A model generated the notes under the pieces. That model searched no databases and was not told where the DNA came from. It was given only the letters and a program-made list of their open reading frames with translations. Source: Triatoma infestans (lineage: Eukaryota; Arthropoda; Insecta; Hemiptera; Reduviidae). Taken from it: a stretch of DNA of 64,000 bases. The translations under genes were made by a program, and so were the position numbers. The stretch lies in NCBI GenBank assembly GCA_011037195.1, contig JAAEAF010005051.1:1-64000 (forward strand), given 5' to 3'. Shown here in pieces: positions 25,754 to 38,175 of this stretch; position 1 is the first letter of the stretch; each line of letters starts with the position of its first letter.

Positions 25754-26955
25754 CTAAGAGGCGGCTATTGTAACAAACCCATTGTCATCTTCTCTATCTA
25801 ATTCTGGATGACCCTACTTCATCCCTTACTTTATGTATAACCTCTTTTCGTGTATGTTTGTAAAACCTTGGCCTAGTTTGGACAATGCTACCAACTTAAC
25901 TGTTTGTTCTGACCCTTTTATTTTTTTTTGAGCGCTCCCCCCACCAGAAACTCTGGCTTACTTGTAAAACTGCTTTGCTGCTGTAGAAATATATAAATTT
26001 CTTCTCTTTTTTTTTTCTTTTTTTTACACTATCCCAGTTGAGTAAACATTACTTCTTTAGATAATAAAACATTTTAATACTTGCTTTCATAAACCCTCTA
26101 CCCCAAGAAAGGATAAAACTATTGCTTATGTATATATATATATCTTCTTTTTTTTTAAAAAAAAAAAAGGAAATTGTTTCCAAGGTTTTCATTTCATACT
26201 TTCCTTTAATTTTTCCTGTTTTTGTTTTTCGAATTAATAAACATCCTTGAAGTATCCTTTTTATTTTTATTATTACTTAGCAATAAACAATAAAGATTTT
26301 TATTATTGTTGCACTGCAATTTCAATAAAAAAAGTAAACCACAGGAAATAAAATCCGTCATCCTTTCGAACTGAATAATATTCCAGACCAATGAATATAC
26401 TCGCAAAAAATGTGAAGACTTTTTTTTAAAAAAAGAATCTTTTTCCACATCTGCGCAAGTTATGGGCAGCAACTTGCTTTTCCTCTTTTTTTTTTGTTTG
26501 TTTATTGCTCTTCTGAAAGCATAAAAGTATTGTAATAAATCTTAGATAAACGGATGAAATTGGTTTGGTCTTGTCTGCAGTTTTATAACATCTGTGAAAT
26601 TGATATTATAAATATGAAAAAGCGCTGAAGATTCCCAGCTAAATTTTTCATTCATTTATTTTTTACATCGTCCAGATTTAGAAAAGTCAAATTGCTTACA
26701 AAAATTATTCTTTACTAGATATCTTCTGAAAATATCATTCCGTCTTGCCACAGTATATGACATTCGATTAATACTATCAGTACAGAACAAAATGGGGCTT
26801 TTTTCTATCTCTATTTGCATTGGTATGGGCAGCTAAACGGTCTTAGACACAAGATTCGAAATTGAACGAAACCACCTTGCTCCACGTAGCATTGAAATGA
26901 ACAGAGTAGACCCAGAGGGCAATTGCTGGGAAGAGAAACTGTAAGAGAGTTAATA
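25351..26955. other. No gene; microsatellites
   Basis: Contains a (TA)n tract (25717-25749) and many T and A runs. Minus-strand frames at 26206-26472 and 26811-27098 are not supported; the latter runs into the HHR-2 palindrome. Confidence 0.5.
25715..25749. repeat. (TA)n microsatellite
   Basis: Uninterrupted TA dinucleotide run. Confidence 0.9.
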
Positions 26956-27000
26956 AAAGTATATATCCGGTATTTTATCCGTCGCAGCATGCATATTAGT

Positions 27001-27044
27001 TTTGTTCCTGACCGGTTTCGGATTTTCTCCATCATCACAACAAA
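27001..27044 (-). ncRNA. Hammerhead-like motif, HHR-2 copy g (core mutated)
   Basis: Minus strand: TTTG, then GTGATGA where the consensus is CTGANGA, stem II GGA/TCC, GAAA, CCGGTC and GGAACAAA, which pairs with the upstream TTTGTT to form stem I. The first core C (C3) is G, which should abolish cleavage. Confidence 0.65.
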
Positions 27045-27606
27045 TTCACCAAGTTCATGTAGAGAGTTCACTTCAACGAAATATTTTTGTAGACTCACAC
27101 TTGTTGGTTGTATATATGTGGGAAGGTTATAAGGTTATGTTATTATATATGTGTGTGTGTGTGTTTCATGACAAAGTGAAATTATTATAAATCATGATTA
27201 GACATTAGAAAATAGTGAAAAATAAATAGCATGTTTTGAAGAATACTTTATAACCAAATTTTTAATAGTGTTGTTAAGCGTGCTTCGTGTTTATCAAGTC
27301 ATTTTTATTGGGGGGGGGGGGCGTTATTTCATGAGTAAACTGTACTAATAAGAATAGATTAATTTTAAGGAAAAGCTGAAAACACTGAGCATGCTTAACA
27401 ACACTATTAAAATTTAGTTATAAAGTATTCTTCAAAACATGCTATTTATTATACACTATTTTCTAATGTCTAAACATGATTTATAATTCCACTTTGTCAT
27501 GAAACACACATACACACGTAGTAACATAACCTTATATATACAACCAACAAGTGTGAGCCTACAGAAACATTTCGTTGAAGTGAACTCTCTTCACGAACTT
27601 AGTAAA

Positions 27607-27650
27607 TTTGCTCTGACGATGGATGAAGATCCGAAACCAGTCAGGAACAA
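27607..27650 (+). ncRNA. Hammerhead-like motif, HHR-2 copy h (core intact)
   Basis: CTGACGA (27613-27619), stem II GGAT-GAAG-ATCC (27621-27632), GAAA (27633-27636), a very short stem III (ACC/AGT) ending in GTC (27640-27642, predicted cleavage after C27642), and stem I formed by TTTG...CT with AG...CAAA. All conserved core positions are present. Confidence 0.7.
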
Positions 27651-27879
27651 AACTAATATGCATACTACGACGGATAAAATCGGATGTTATCCAGCATTGC
27701 GGAACCCCTCCCCGCCCCAACATTTTCAAAAATATATATATTAACATATCCTTTCAATTCTGTTTTTTTTTATTTTTTTAATATGCTGCGACCTTCAAAG
27801 ATCAATTTCCTAATGGTGCAAGATGAGATCCCTCAATTTACAGCACACTGTTAATACAAAAGACTGTTAATAATCACCT

Positions 27880-28235
27880 TCTCCTCTTACAAATGTAAGA
27901 GGAAGTATTACATTTGTGTCAGAGTTTTGAAATTTAGTTTTCAGCGGTAATACGTGTTTTGAAATCTGCTGAGCTCAATGAAAAAAATTTGAGAAATTGG
28001 TTTCTATATTTACATATATATGTGTGTGTGTGTGTGTGGTATGTGCTAACATACAATGTGATCACATTCAGGAGAAACATATAAAACCTCTAGCAATTTG
28101 TATACAACAAGCCCAAATAAATATTCAGTAAAATTTCATGCCCAAGTTTAAAGAAAATTTGTGAATTAGAATTGCGATGTTTGTAGCGAGAGAAAGTCGT
28201 ATGAATGTTTCACACCAGATTTTTTTTTTGTCTTG
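27880..28235 (+). repeat. Rep-A copy with internal deletion
   Basis: Left end CTTCTCCTCTTACAAATG followed by GTAAGAGGAAGTATTAC, a TGTGTG tract (28020-28038), then the right end GAGAGAAAGTCGTATG and TTTCACACCAGATTTT. Confidence 0.75.
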
Positions 28236-29530
28236 AATAAACTTTCAAAAATGTTAGTACAACAAATTAAAAATGATGAGCTTATTTCCCGTCAGAATTT
28301 ACTTAGCTGTGGAGGAAGTTGTTTAGTTATTTCTTACACGAAAATGAAACACATTCAGTAAGTTCTGGACACAATTGTATTTATAAATGACCAGCGTGTA
28401 AGATGACACTATATCCGGTAAGTGTGCGTCTACTTAATAAAACAGTCATACTTAAATAAAACGGACGTTGAATGTCTGTCCGTCTGTTTATAAGAAGACT
28501 GTGTCCAACAGTGCGAGCTTGCCACTCACCCACTCCACCTTACACACCCCAACCCACAGTCGTACACAATGGAAACTAATGTTTTGTGAAATATTAGTGC
28601 AATTTATGTTCAAATCGATTTCCATCTAAAGTATGGAAGTTAATATTATGTTATTATATAGTTTAGTAGAAACTTGACAACTGTCGGACAACTTGACAAA
28701 ACTTACTTGATAGCCCAATGGTATGACGTCATCACACATACCCCAAACATCTCTTAACATAATTTAAACTTGTCAAGTTAAGCTTACTATAAATATGTAT
28801 CTATATATAAATGCTGAACACTTGAACTGTCTCAACTTGAATTTTGCATTAGTTCGTTTATAAAATATTAACCGAAGATATTTAAAAGGAATGTTCGGCC
28901 ATTATAGGTCGACTAATCTAAATATTGATCCTCAGCAACTGAAGGAATTACAGCCGACTTTGATCTGAACTACACGAAAGTTGTCCAGTCCATAAACCTT
29001 CAAAATACCATTTATAGTTGAACATGTGATTGGGTCCGCAATGTTGGTTAGCATCTATGATTTTATCCCCGCAATTATCAACGAATTTATCAGCAAAGCC
29101 ATATAGAATGGATACCATTGCCAGGCATCGTCAGTAAATTACTAAGAATAAGCAAACAAAGCCACAACCAAGAGGAAGATCTGACAACACTTCAACAAAT
29201 TCACCACTTTCACCTTCATAGGGAACGAGATTTACAAACTGACAAATTTCTTTAGAAACTAGGTTTGAACAAACATTAAACTCATAAACAAAATACCCAC
29301 ACACATTTACAGAAATAACCAACCCTTAACACAAGAATGGTATTTACAAACTCCCGAGGGTAATTGTTCATACAGGAAGACACCTCAAAGACAGATTTAA
29401 TGAACACCTGTGCTCATGCAGGAACTGGAAACAATGAAGCAAGCTATGACGGATAAAATCATAGAGTATATTAAAAATAACTGAGTAAACATTGCCCAAG
29501 TTTCAACGTCAAACTTATATCGGAAAAACT
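28236..29530. other. No gene recognised
   Basis: AT-rich. The minus-strand frame at 29131-29322 has no motif. A few phrases near 29000-29460 may be a decayed element, but I cannot identify it. Confidence 0.45.
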
Positions 29531-29698
29531 TATAACGGAAGTAAGAGAAAGTCGTATGAGTGTTTCATTAATTTCAGACTGTTAACAATAAATTTGTTAA
29601 AAATGATAATTATTTCATTTCCTCACTGTCGTTGATGAATCAGGTTGTCAATCTATCAAACAATAAATATATATTATAAAAGTTATAAGAGCAGAAAA

Positions 29699-30017
29699 AT
29701 GGATGAAATCAAAATTAACCGAACTTCTAACAAAATTTAAAGATCAATTATACAATGAAATGAATTTAAAATTTTTGCAGAAAAATAATATAATAGAAAA
29801 TATTTACTCGGAAATAAAGAAAAATATAGAGCTGCATAGCAGAAAAATAACTTTTTTGGAAAGAGAATGGAGAAGCAAAACTATTATAATAATTCGTGGT
29901 TTAAAGAAATTAAATACTCATAGTTGTTTAGCTTTAGAAGACCTTGTTATGAAATTTATTGTAGATAATATTAAAGTGGGTTATTCAAGAAGAGGAAATA
30001 GAATTGGTTCGAAGAGT

Positions 30018-30071
<54 letters not shown>

Positions 30072-30352
30072 AAATGTAGGACAAATTTGCTGAGATTAAC
30101 GACTTTGGGAACAGAATTTTAATAATGCTAAAAAAAAAAATCTTAAGGGCGAGAATATTTATATAAATATCTCTGAAGATTTTATTTTCGAACTTAGAGA
30201 TAGAAGAATGGAATTAATAGAACCCATATTAGAAGCTAGAAAAGCAGGGAAAATTGTTTATATTAGATATGATAAGCTTGTTATTAAAGACCGTCTTGGT
30301 CCCGCCAGCAAAAAGAAAAAGCTAGACTCATCCCAAGAGTACATTCGATGAA
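29699..30352 (+). pseudogene. LINE ORF1-like remnant (RTE-like element)
   Basis: The frame from 29703 encodes a Lys/Glu-rich, coiled-coil-like segment and then LEREWRSKTIIIIRGLKK, DNIKVGY and a charged end. It is interrupted at 30022 by a long A run (30023-30070). After it the frame resumes with LKGENIYINISEDF, RMELIEPILEARKAGKIVYI and RYDKLVIKDRL. This is the layout of the RNA-binding ORF1-type proteins that precede the endonuclease of several LINE clades. The A run and shifts make it non-functional. Confidence 0.7.
30023..30070. repeat. Long poly(A) run
   Basis: About 48 consecutive A residues inside the LINE ORF1 remnant. This could be an expanded A tract or an insertion tail. Confidence 0.95.
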
Positions 30353-33330
30353 TAAGAAAGATAACAAAAAGTATAAAAATGAAACAAAGCCTTCTAGATC
30401 GAGGGTAATATCACATTTTTTTTTTTTAAGGATGGTTTCAAAGTGCTTCCTTTTAAGGATGGTAGCATTTCTCGGATTTCAAAGGACAATAGTAATAGGG
30501 AAATAGTAAAATGAAAGTTATTGGTATTGGCAAAAAGACATTGGGCATCGGCATCGATCACTAAAATGAATATATAAAAATAAAATCCTCTCTAAAGGCT
30601 AGCCACTGAGAAGAAATCAGGCCAAATCTTTCCGTTTAAAAACAGATAGATATCGGAAGAGAGGTTGTAGAATAATGAAATATTAATTGGAACTTTAAGT
30701 TTTAGTAATATTAATATCAGAAGATGCACTCAATTACTCACAAATAAAGATCGTAAGAAGAAAGGGATTTTCCCGCGTTCGAGTTCAGAGTGCTACCCTT
30801 ACATTGTACTCTTGCTAGGAGCCTCTATAGCTCACACTTCGGTAATGGACAGTGTTGGGCTGAAACGAGAGAATACTGTTCGGAGGCCGGCAGCGCACTG
30901 AAGAGACTACGGGCGCCACTATTATGACCATAGATGTTGACCATAGACCCTCAATATCTCAAAAGTGAAAAGAAGAGCTGTGAAATCTACAGAAAGGAAA
31001 AGAAATTACATTATGTATTGTAATGAAATAGGCAGCAGTTAGGCTTCTTAAAGTTTTGAATGGTAACTTCCAAGAATTTAAACTCACATCTAACTACATT
31101 GCTTCCTTTAAAATAAAATTTTTAGAATCATTCGTTTAACTAAAATATATCATATGCACTTATCAATGTTTCTGAAGAAGAAGAATTTGTGAAGCTACAG
31201 TATGATTGACTCTGTTTAGAAAAAAATAAAAGTAAACTCGAAAAATTTGTTACGTGTGATTGGAGGATTTTATCACTAAAATAGGAAACAGAAAAATCTT
31301 GAAGAGAAAACCACCATTGGACCCTATGTTAATGGTAGCAAGAATGAAAGAGGGTGTAAAATGTTGGATTTGTGCCAAACATTTAACTTCATGAATACAT
31401 TAATCATGAATACTTCTTTTCAAATAAAAAAAGACGTAATAAAGAATGAAGCTTGAGTCCTTCCAAATGAAAATTCAAAAAATGAAATTCATTTCCTTAG
31501 TTATACACATAAGTTAATATTTAATGATGTTGAATCTGTGAGCAAGTTTAATTATCAAACAGACCATAGACTGAGTAATTAATATTACAAGAAAACATAT
31601 AATTAAATCTACAAAAATTCCAAAATATAAACAGATAAATAAAGAAACAGTTGGTGAAGAAATGAAAATTAAAAGTGAAAATTTGGTCTGGAATTCAGGA
31701 TATCTCTCTTTACGGATATAATAAAATCGAGAAAGTCAAGTAAATCGAGTAATGGAATCAAGAAAAAAAAGCAACAATTAAGTCGTCAGCCAGTGATCTA
31801 GCAAAAAACCAAGTGTAAGCTCAGTGAAGAAATAATACAGTTAATAGACGGAAGGGAGAAATTAAAAAGACAATTGAGAAACTTCAGTAAAGTAAACTCT
31901 GCAAACAAGTTAAATGTAATATTCGACAGGATACTATTTTGTTTATGACAATAAGGTCATTAGGAAATCTATTAGAAAGCGAAAAAGCGGAGAAAAGAGT
32001 AAAATCATTTAAGTCAATTGGAAGGACTCCAATTCCAGCATTAGAAATGCCAACCGGGAAAAAGAGTTTGATAGAAACTACACATTTTTTGATAGCCACT
32101 CAGTTTTATGGTTCATTAAATGATGATGATCAATGGTTGATTGATGATAGGAAATTTGTTAAAAGTCAGATCCTCAGATTTGTCGCCTCAGATCCTACAA
32201 CTTTTCAAGTCACAAAATGTTGTATAAAAGGTTGATATTAAAGTAGATAATATTAAAGTGGGTATTTATATTAAAAAGAGGATAATATTAAAACAAAAAC
32301 AAAAAACAAAGCTATGGGTAGAGATAAAATTTCTAAAGAACTAATAAAAGTTGCTAGTGACTCTCTGGTACATGGGCGCTTACAAGACTCTTTAATATGC
32401 TAATAGTGAAAGAGGAAGTGCCGAAATAGCGGAATATATGTCTGACATTCGCATTCATATTTGTTTAAGTGCCTCATCAGTCAGTAAATCTATGGCATTG
32501 TTGTTAAACTCATTGGAAACTGGTATGAGGGATGTAAAGAGAGAATTATTATGGATAAAGTTCGTCCAAGACTTTACTATTAAAAGAGGGCATGTAAGAA
32601 AATCAATATTCTTTCTCGCTTATATTGTTCAATTCCATTTTGGAAGAGTTAATTGTAGAACGAAAATAGATTGTGCATAATTATCGAACCTGATTATGTC
32701 GTTCTGTTCACAGAAACAGAGCGGAAGGTTTCTGAATGATAACATCAATGGAATGTGTAAGGTAAACTGCAGGTTTTAGGATCAATGAGGGGAAAAATGT
32801 TCTTTCTGATTAACAGTGATAAAGTTGGTGTTATTTATCTTTATCTGGAAGGCAAGAGACTTAACCTGGTTTACTAAAGTGTGTACCTTAGACAGCTTAT
32901 CTCATTCAAAAGAATTATTCCATTGAAAGCCGGTATCTTAAAGGAAGTGAACCGTCGCATTGCCATGGCGTGTAAGAATTACTGGGCCCTCAAATTGTTT
33001 AAAAGTGGTTGCTGTAATTGAAAAACCGAGTAATCGATTTCTGCATTTTCCTACACGATTTGCAAGTTTGGAGTTATTCTAGAAAACTTCACAACCTGCT
33101 TAGAGCCATTCAGTACCCCTTGAAAAGAAAGATGCTTCGTATTAAAATAAAATAGATTAATGTATAAACGAGTATATGAGAAAGAAAACTTAATTGAAGC
33201 ATATGGCGAAAGAGGAGTTGAATTTAAAATAGAAATGGCCCGAACAGGCAGCGAGGATAATGAGGATAGAGGGTGAGAGAAGAAGAAGAAGTAAGGGAGT
33301 TAATGTTCTAGAGAAGGAGAGATGATACCA
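30353..33330 (+). pseudogene. Decayed RTE-like LINE ORF2 (endonuclease plus reverse transcriptase)
   Basis: Scattered in-frame islands follow the order of an RTE-type ORF2. Endonuclease: GPYVNGSKNERGCKMLDLCQ at about 31320-31380, then NEIHFLSYTHKLIFNDVE and NYQTDHRL near 31480-31580. Linker and early reverse transcriptase: ALEMPTGKKSLIETTHF near 32037-32090, then KNKAMGRDKISKELIKVASD near 32300-32360. Late region: VYLRQLISFK near 32880-32915 and the ERRIALAW-like NRRIAMAC near 32950. Stops and shifts are dense. The whole element, including ORF1, is about 3.6 kb. A SINE-A copy is inserted at 30765-30960. Confidence 0.75.
30765..30960 (+). repeat. SINE-A copy inside the LINE
   Basis: TTCGAGTTC-like B box near 30779, CCTCTATAGCTCAC, GAGAGAATACTGTTCGG, GGCAGCGCACTGA, and a GACCATAGATGTTGACC end. 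Nested in the RTE-like remnant. Confidence 0.75.
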
Positions 33331-33339
33331 AACGTTTTG

Positions 33340-33490
33340 TGGAAAGTGTGTAAACTGAATTTGCTCTGTGCAAATCTGTGTTATCACACTGTTTGACAAA
33401 CGCATCGTGAAGATGGGCGAATGCCCGAAACCGGTCGATGACCACAAAAAGAAGCAGGCTATCACGGAAAATATCTTTGAAGTTCTATAG
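33340..33490 (+). repeat. HHR-1 repeat unit
   Basis: Shows the HHR-1 upstream block (AATTTGCTCTGTGCAAATC, TTATCACACTGTTTGAC), the hammerhead-like motif, and the downstream block GAAGCAGGCTATCACGG. Abuts the 3' end of the LINE. Confidence 0.8.
33403..33440 (+). ncRNA. Hammerhead-like motif, HHR-1 copy b (core mutated)
   Basis: CATC, GTGAAGA (C3 replaced by G), stem II GGGC-GAAT-GCCC, GAAA (33427-33430), CCGGTC, GATG. Stems I and II are intact; the C3 change should inactivate it. Confidence 0.65.
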
Positions 33491-33634
33491 AACACAAAAG
33501 CGCGCAAAATAATTAAATCTAGGAGAGGTCTTTGCCCAAATATGGGTTTAGTTACAAAGAAATATGTGTTTTATTTTTATTTATTTTTTAAATATTTTTA
33601 TTTTCAGTTCTTTAAAGAATAATAAATAAATAAT

Positions 33635-34400
33635 AAGAGGAAGTAATATGGTCACGCCAAATTTTCGAAATTGAGTTTCACTGGAAATACATGATTCTGG
33701 GAAAAAAATGTTTTTAACGAATGGTCTGTGTTAAAGGGAAATTTTGGTTTGAGGTTGGCAACATTGTATACGCACTCTCTTTTTATAATGGTCAACTATG
33801 TGTATAATTCTGCTGGATAGTTTCATGTAACATACAACATAAAGATATATAGTCCACTTATGGTCGGAGAAGTGACTTGTCTTAATTTATTACCTAGACG
33901 AACAACTCCATAATATAATAGTCTGTATGCGGTAACAGAATATCATACAAACAAAAATTCGCAGTAAGCTCAAACTTGGTATACCCACCACATTTCGGGC
34001 ACAATCTATCAGCCGGAAGTGTGACTTTACTAAATGGTTTTTGATTTCAGTTTTTCGCGAAAACGGCTCCAATGATTATCTTTAAACTTCATATACTAAC
34101 TACACACATAAATACCTATCACTTTTATTTGAAACCTTTACCCGGGAAAATCGAATTTTTTGGGGGTTCTTGGGGGAAACAAGTAGCGTTATGCTTTCCA
34201 CTGAAGTACCGCTGTTTTTTAGTTTTTTGGAATTTTCTCGAAAACGGTTACAACGTTTTCTTTAATTGAATGCTTGCTGCATAGATAGAAACTTATCACT
34301 TTTATTTGGAACATTAAGGCCACTCAGGTATACAAGTAAAATCCCCAGCACCATTTTTGCGGCCAGCCTAACAAAACATTTCAAGGTTGCAGTTTTAAAG
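33635..34400 (+). repeat. Rep-A copy, nearly complete
   Basis: AAGAGGAAGTAATATGGTCACG, TTTCACTGGAAATAC, ATCAGCCGGAAGTGTGACTT (34007-34026), AAACGGCTCCAATGATTATC (34063-34080) and a second partial run from 34225. The frames at 33890-34072 and 34072-34269 fall inside it. Confidence 0.75.
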
Positions 34401-35105
34401 AAAATTTCTTGATATTAAATATAGAATTTTTGTTTTCTTTGATTTTTAATTGGCTATTATTACTGTTGTTTCTGGTGAAATCATAAAATATCATATATTT
34501 GACATGATTTTTTAATATTTTCTCAGGTAGAAATAGTAGAAAAATAAAGATTTAATATAAGGAATACAGTATAAATATTATATGGGCATATAGGTATGTC
34601 TGTATGCCTTATTTACTAAAGAAGACATGACAATATGATTAGGAGAAACCTTTGATGCTACCATTGACTCTTTACTCTGTTACAGACAGCATTCCTTTGT
34701 TCTTCAATATTCATATACAGTATACCTTTCTTATAGTGTAATTTTTTTTTTTTTTTTCTTACATTTGCCCATAGAAGCAATTACCTTTTCTTAACCGTAT
34801 ATTTCCGTGTTTGTTTCTGCATTTTTTCTTATTTTTTTTATTTTTCCTTTTTCTCCCGGCTATATGACTATTATTATTTTTATTAGTCTACAGTAATGAA
34901 ATTCTCTTTGTAAAATTATGATTATGCTAATAGACTTCGTTTGATCGGTGAAGCGTTCGTTCACTGGGATGGAGGAAAGGGAAAGAATTGTTTTAGCACT
35001 GAAAGGAAACTCTTTTCCTTCAACCGTTGGATAAATTTTATAATAATGTTTTTTTTTTTATATAGGAGTCTTTTTGATTGTTTTCTAGGTTATCGCATAA
35101 CAATT
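34401..35105. other. No gene recognised
   Basis: AT-rich with T runs (34742-34758) and no supported gene. Confidence 0.5.
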
Positions 35106-35352
35106 TTTATTTTTTTTTAAATTAAGGCGCATCAACATTTATGGTTATTGGATCCCGGAGCATTCTCAGTGCACTGCCGGTTTGTTCTCTCGTTACAAAC
35201 AACACTGTCCATCAGTGAGCTGAAGCACTGTCGGACAGTGAGCTGTAGAGGCTGCTAAGAAGAAACAATCTAAGGGAAGCACAGCTGGACTCGAACCTGG
35301 GACTTCCGCATTGCCAGTCCAGTGCACTAACCACATAGCTATTCCCTTCCCA
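35106..35352 (-). repeat. SINE-A copy with well-kept tRNA head
   Basis: On the minus strand the head has ATAGCTATGTGGTTAGTGCA (A-box side) and CAGGTTCGAGTCCAGC (B box, plus-strand 35290-35305). The body follows with CCTCTACAGCTCACTGTCC, and the element ends in GTTGATGCGCC. Best-preserved head of the five copies. Confidence 0.85.
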
Positions 35353-35755
35353 TCATAACATTAAACTAATAATTAAATAGAAATAATTAAATAGAATTTC
35401 AGTATCATTCATACTTCTCTATTTAGTGGTCGCCTAATATGGCCAAACAAACCGAACAAAAATCTGGTATGGAACCTTCGGCTTTCTCTTTTTTCAGTTG
35501 ATTAAAATTTATATTTGATAAATTTCCTTTAAAAGTGAAAGTTCTACAAGATAATGAGCATAGATAATGATAAGAAAAAAAAGAATATTTAACCTGTTAC
35601 TACTTAGGACACAGAAGCAACATTTAGGTTCAAAACAGCAAACGCCTTGTTAATTTTAGAGATGTAACAAAAATAAATTTTTTTCTCACGGATAAATAGC
35701 TCAAATAAATAAATAATTAATATCACGTTACTATTCTTTATTTTCTTTTGCTTCT
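35353..35755. other. No gene recognised
   Basis: AT-rich. Confidence 0.5.
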
Positions 35756-36320
35756 AGTAAAGAGTTAGTGTTGCGATGGAGTCAAACTTTTGAAATTAAA
35801 TTTTCACAAGAAAATATATGTTTTGAGGTCCTCTGAGTACGAAAGAAATAAGTTTTAATAAATGTGTGTCTGTGTGTGTGTGTGCGCGTGTGTGTGTGTG
35901 TGTGTGAACAAAATGCCTTAAAAAATGAAAAATCGCAGGAAGCTCAAACTTGGTATTCCATTTAGGTACTGCCAATTGCACGAAGATTACACCAGGTAAA
36001 ATACATCAACCGGAAGTGCGGTTTTTACTGAATATTTATTATTTCTTCATTTTTTCCGTGATTTTCTTCCGCTAATGCTAGCTATAGAAATCCCTATCAC
36101 TTATTTAAAACATTTTCCCTGGAAGATTGATTGTTTGGGGGGGGTGTTCTGGGGGGACAGTAGCATTAAGCATTCCTTTAAAGAACCATTTCAGTAGTGT
36201 AGGGTACTATAGGTGATAGAATATTAATATACGAATACATTAGAACCACTAGTATGATTCCAAATTTTAAGAAAATTGACTTTAAAAAATAGGTTTTTCA
36301 ATTTTTCCGAATTTTCTTGG
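35756..36320 (+). repeat. Rep-A copy with (TG)n
   Basis: TAAAGAGTTAGTGTTGCGATG-like left part, a TG/GC dinucleotide tract (35864-35906), ACATCAACCGGAAGTGCGG (36002-36020), then a GGGGGGGTGTTCTGGGGGG block. Confidence 0.75.
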
Positions 36321-36700
36321 AAAAACTAATATAATGATGTTCTTTTAGCAATCTTTATTTCATAATCTAGTATTTCCACTGAATTTTCTGTCATTTTCAG
36401 TGTTAAACAATAAAGCAAAGATAATATTAACCATAATTATTAATAGCATTAGATACATGTAATATTTGTGATAAGTTTTGTAAGTTTATTATTATACCTT
36501 TGATGTTGAATTAATGATTTTATTGCACTATTATAATTGTATTATATTATGATTATAACTATACTATTAGCCTGTATTTGACACACTATTGGAAACTACA
36601 GGATTTGACAATAATTATACAGGATAAATAGTGCAATAATGTTAATATACAAACTTAACAAAACTTATCACAAATAGTATATATCAAAAAGCTATTATTT
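36321..36700. other. No gene recognised
   Basis: Very AT-rich with imperfect inverted repeats around ACTTATCACAAA and TTTGTGATAAGT (36465-36480 and 36658-36675). Possibly the ends of a small inverted-repeat element inserted in Rep-A. Confidence 0.4.
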
Positions 36701-37430
36701 TTAATGCTATCTTTAATTTATTGTACAGCCCTGAAAATAATAGAAATTTTTGTCGAAATATTGGCTTATGAAGTAAAGATTTGTCGGACTAACTCCATGA
36801 AATTCCGAAACAAAGAACATCATTCTGAAGGTCACAAGGGAAAAAAAAACATTACAGATACAACGATTCCTTGGAATGCTAACTGCACAGACATTGGACA
36901 TACAAACTTTTATTTGTAACGTTTTTCTGAAAAAAAAAGAAGAAGAAATAGTACTTATGAGGAATTCATGGCGTTGAATTTTAAATTATATAAGGTTGGT
37001 TCAATGTTATTGGCTCTCTCTTTAAAACTACAGTGAATCTAAGGGACTATTACTTGTCATCCGGTAGGTGGTTGTTTCCTCCCCCACCGCCACCTCAATA
37101 TTTATGTTAGGGCTTTTATAATTGTATTAACAGCAGTAAGAGAAAGTCGTGTGAGTGTTTCACATCAGATTTATGTTTGTTAGGGCAATGTGTAAAAAGT
37201 TCAAAAGTCGAGAGTATGTTTCAAATCTGTGTTTTTTCTCCCCAGTTTTGTGCAACTTTTTCGAAAATAGCTCTAATGAATTTCTTTAAAGTCACCAACT
37301 ATAATTTGAAACAATTTTCCAGACAAATTATTTGGAAGGATTTATGGGGGAGCTCCTGCGTTAATCCTAAGTGCCACAATAGATCGTGCACTTCCACAAT
37401 CATATTATATAGTAAAAAACATTGAAAACA
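36701..37430 (+). repeat. Rep-A 3' part and a second partial copy
   Basis: Blocks ACAACGATTCCTTGGAATGC and TTTTATTTGTAACGTTTTTC lead to the right end CAGTAAGAGAAAGTCGTGTG and GTTTCACATCAGATTT (37135-37172). A second partial copy follows to about 37430. Frames 36704-36919 and 37177-37425 are inside it. Confidence 0.7.
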
Positions 37431-38175
37431 TTGCTAGAATACCAAGTTAATCGACTACAGCCACTTTTTAGAGTAGATTCTGAGTTTTACTGATTTTTCT
37501 CCAAAGATTCTAGCTGCATAAATGTATTCCTTCTAGATACAATTAAATGTTTTCCGCCATCTGATGGAAATTAAGTGAAGTAAATATTTAGTAAAAATTC
37601 CGACTTTAGAAAGAAAAAAAATCTGGTGTAAAACACTCACACAAGTTTCTCTTACTCCAGTTCTCAAAATTATAATTGACAAATTTTATAGTTTGTGTAC
37701 CAAATTTAAGCATTTCTGATTTTCATGAAACTCGAAATTTTGGCCATCTATTTGTTTCTAATTAATTTTGTTTCGATGATAGAATTATATAATCAACCAT
37801 AATAGTACTTTAGAGAAAAACATAACCCCACCCCTCTCCGAAAGTTCCCTTAAATGAATTTTCCCAGAGAAATGTTTTAAATACAAGTTGTAGTTTATAT
37901 AGGAAGTTTCAAGAAAATCGTCGGAGACATTTTTGAGAAAATTGCGAAAAAGTGAAAAAAAATCATTTAGTAAAGTGGTAATGTAAACGTACTTCCGGTT
38001 ATCCGATTTTTTTGAAACCCGGAATTTCAACAACAATTTACATACAGACAGACACACACACACAGAGACCATTTGCTAAAAACCACTTTTTTGGACTCAG
38101 GGGACCTCAAAACGGATATTTCCGGTGAAAAGTCGATATCGAAAAATTGACACGATTACAATACTTCCTCTTACT
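37431..38175 (-). repeat. Rep-A copy, minus orientation, nearly complete
   Basis: Right end AAATCTGGTGTAAAACACTC and TTTCTCTTACTCC near 37620-37661. Then AAGAAAATCGTCGGAGAC, ACTTCCGGTTATCCGATTTT (37992-38011), an AC tract near 38048, and the left-end CCTCTTACTACTAATC near 38164. Confidence 0.8.

Larger units (their letters stand above)
26962..27690. repeat. HHR-2 palindrome (head-to-head inverted repeat)
   Basis: The left arm (about 26962-27290) and right arm (about 27385-27690) are reverse complements with small differences, separated by about 95 bp that include a 12-G run. Matching landmarks are TTCATGACAAAGTG at 27165-27178 against CACTTTGTCATGAA at 27490-27503, and AGTGTTGTTAAGC against GCTTAACAACACT. 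Each arm ends in a hammerhead-like motif pointing away from the centre. Inverted terminal-repeat arrangements are known for Penelope-like elements; no protein remnant is visible inside this one. Confidence 0.85.

Noticed and set aside
31939..32235. Stand-alone small gene of 98 residues
   Set aside because: Part of the decayed RTE-like ORF2, in line with endonuclease islands upstream and reverse transcriptase islands downstream.
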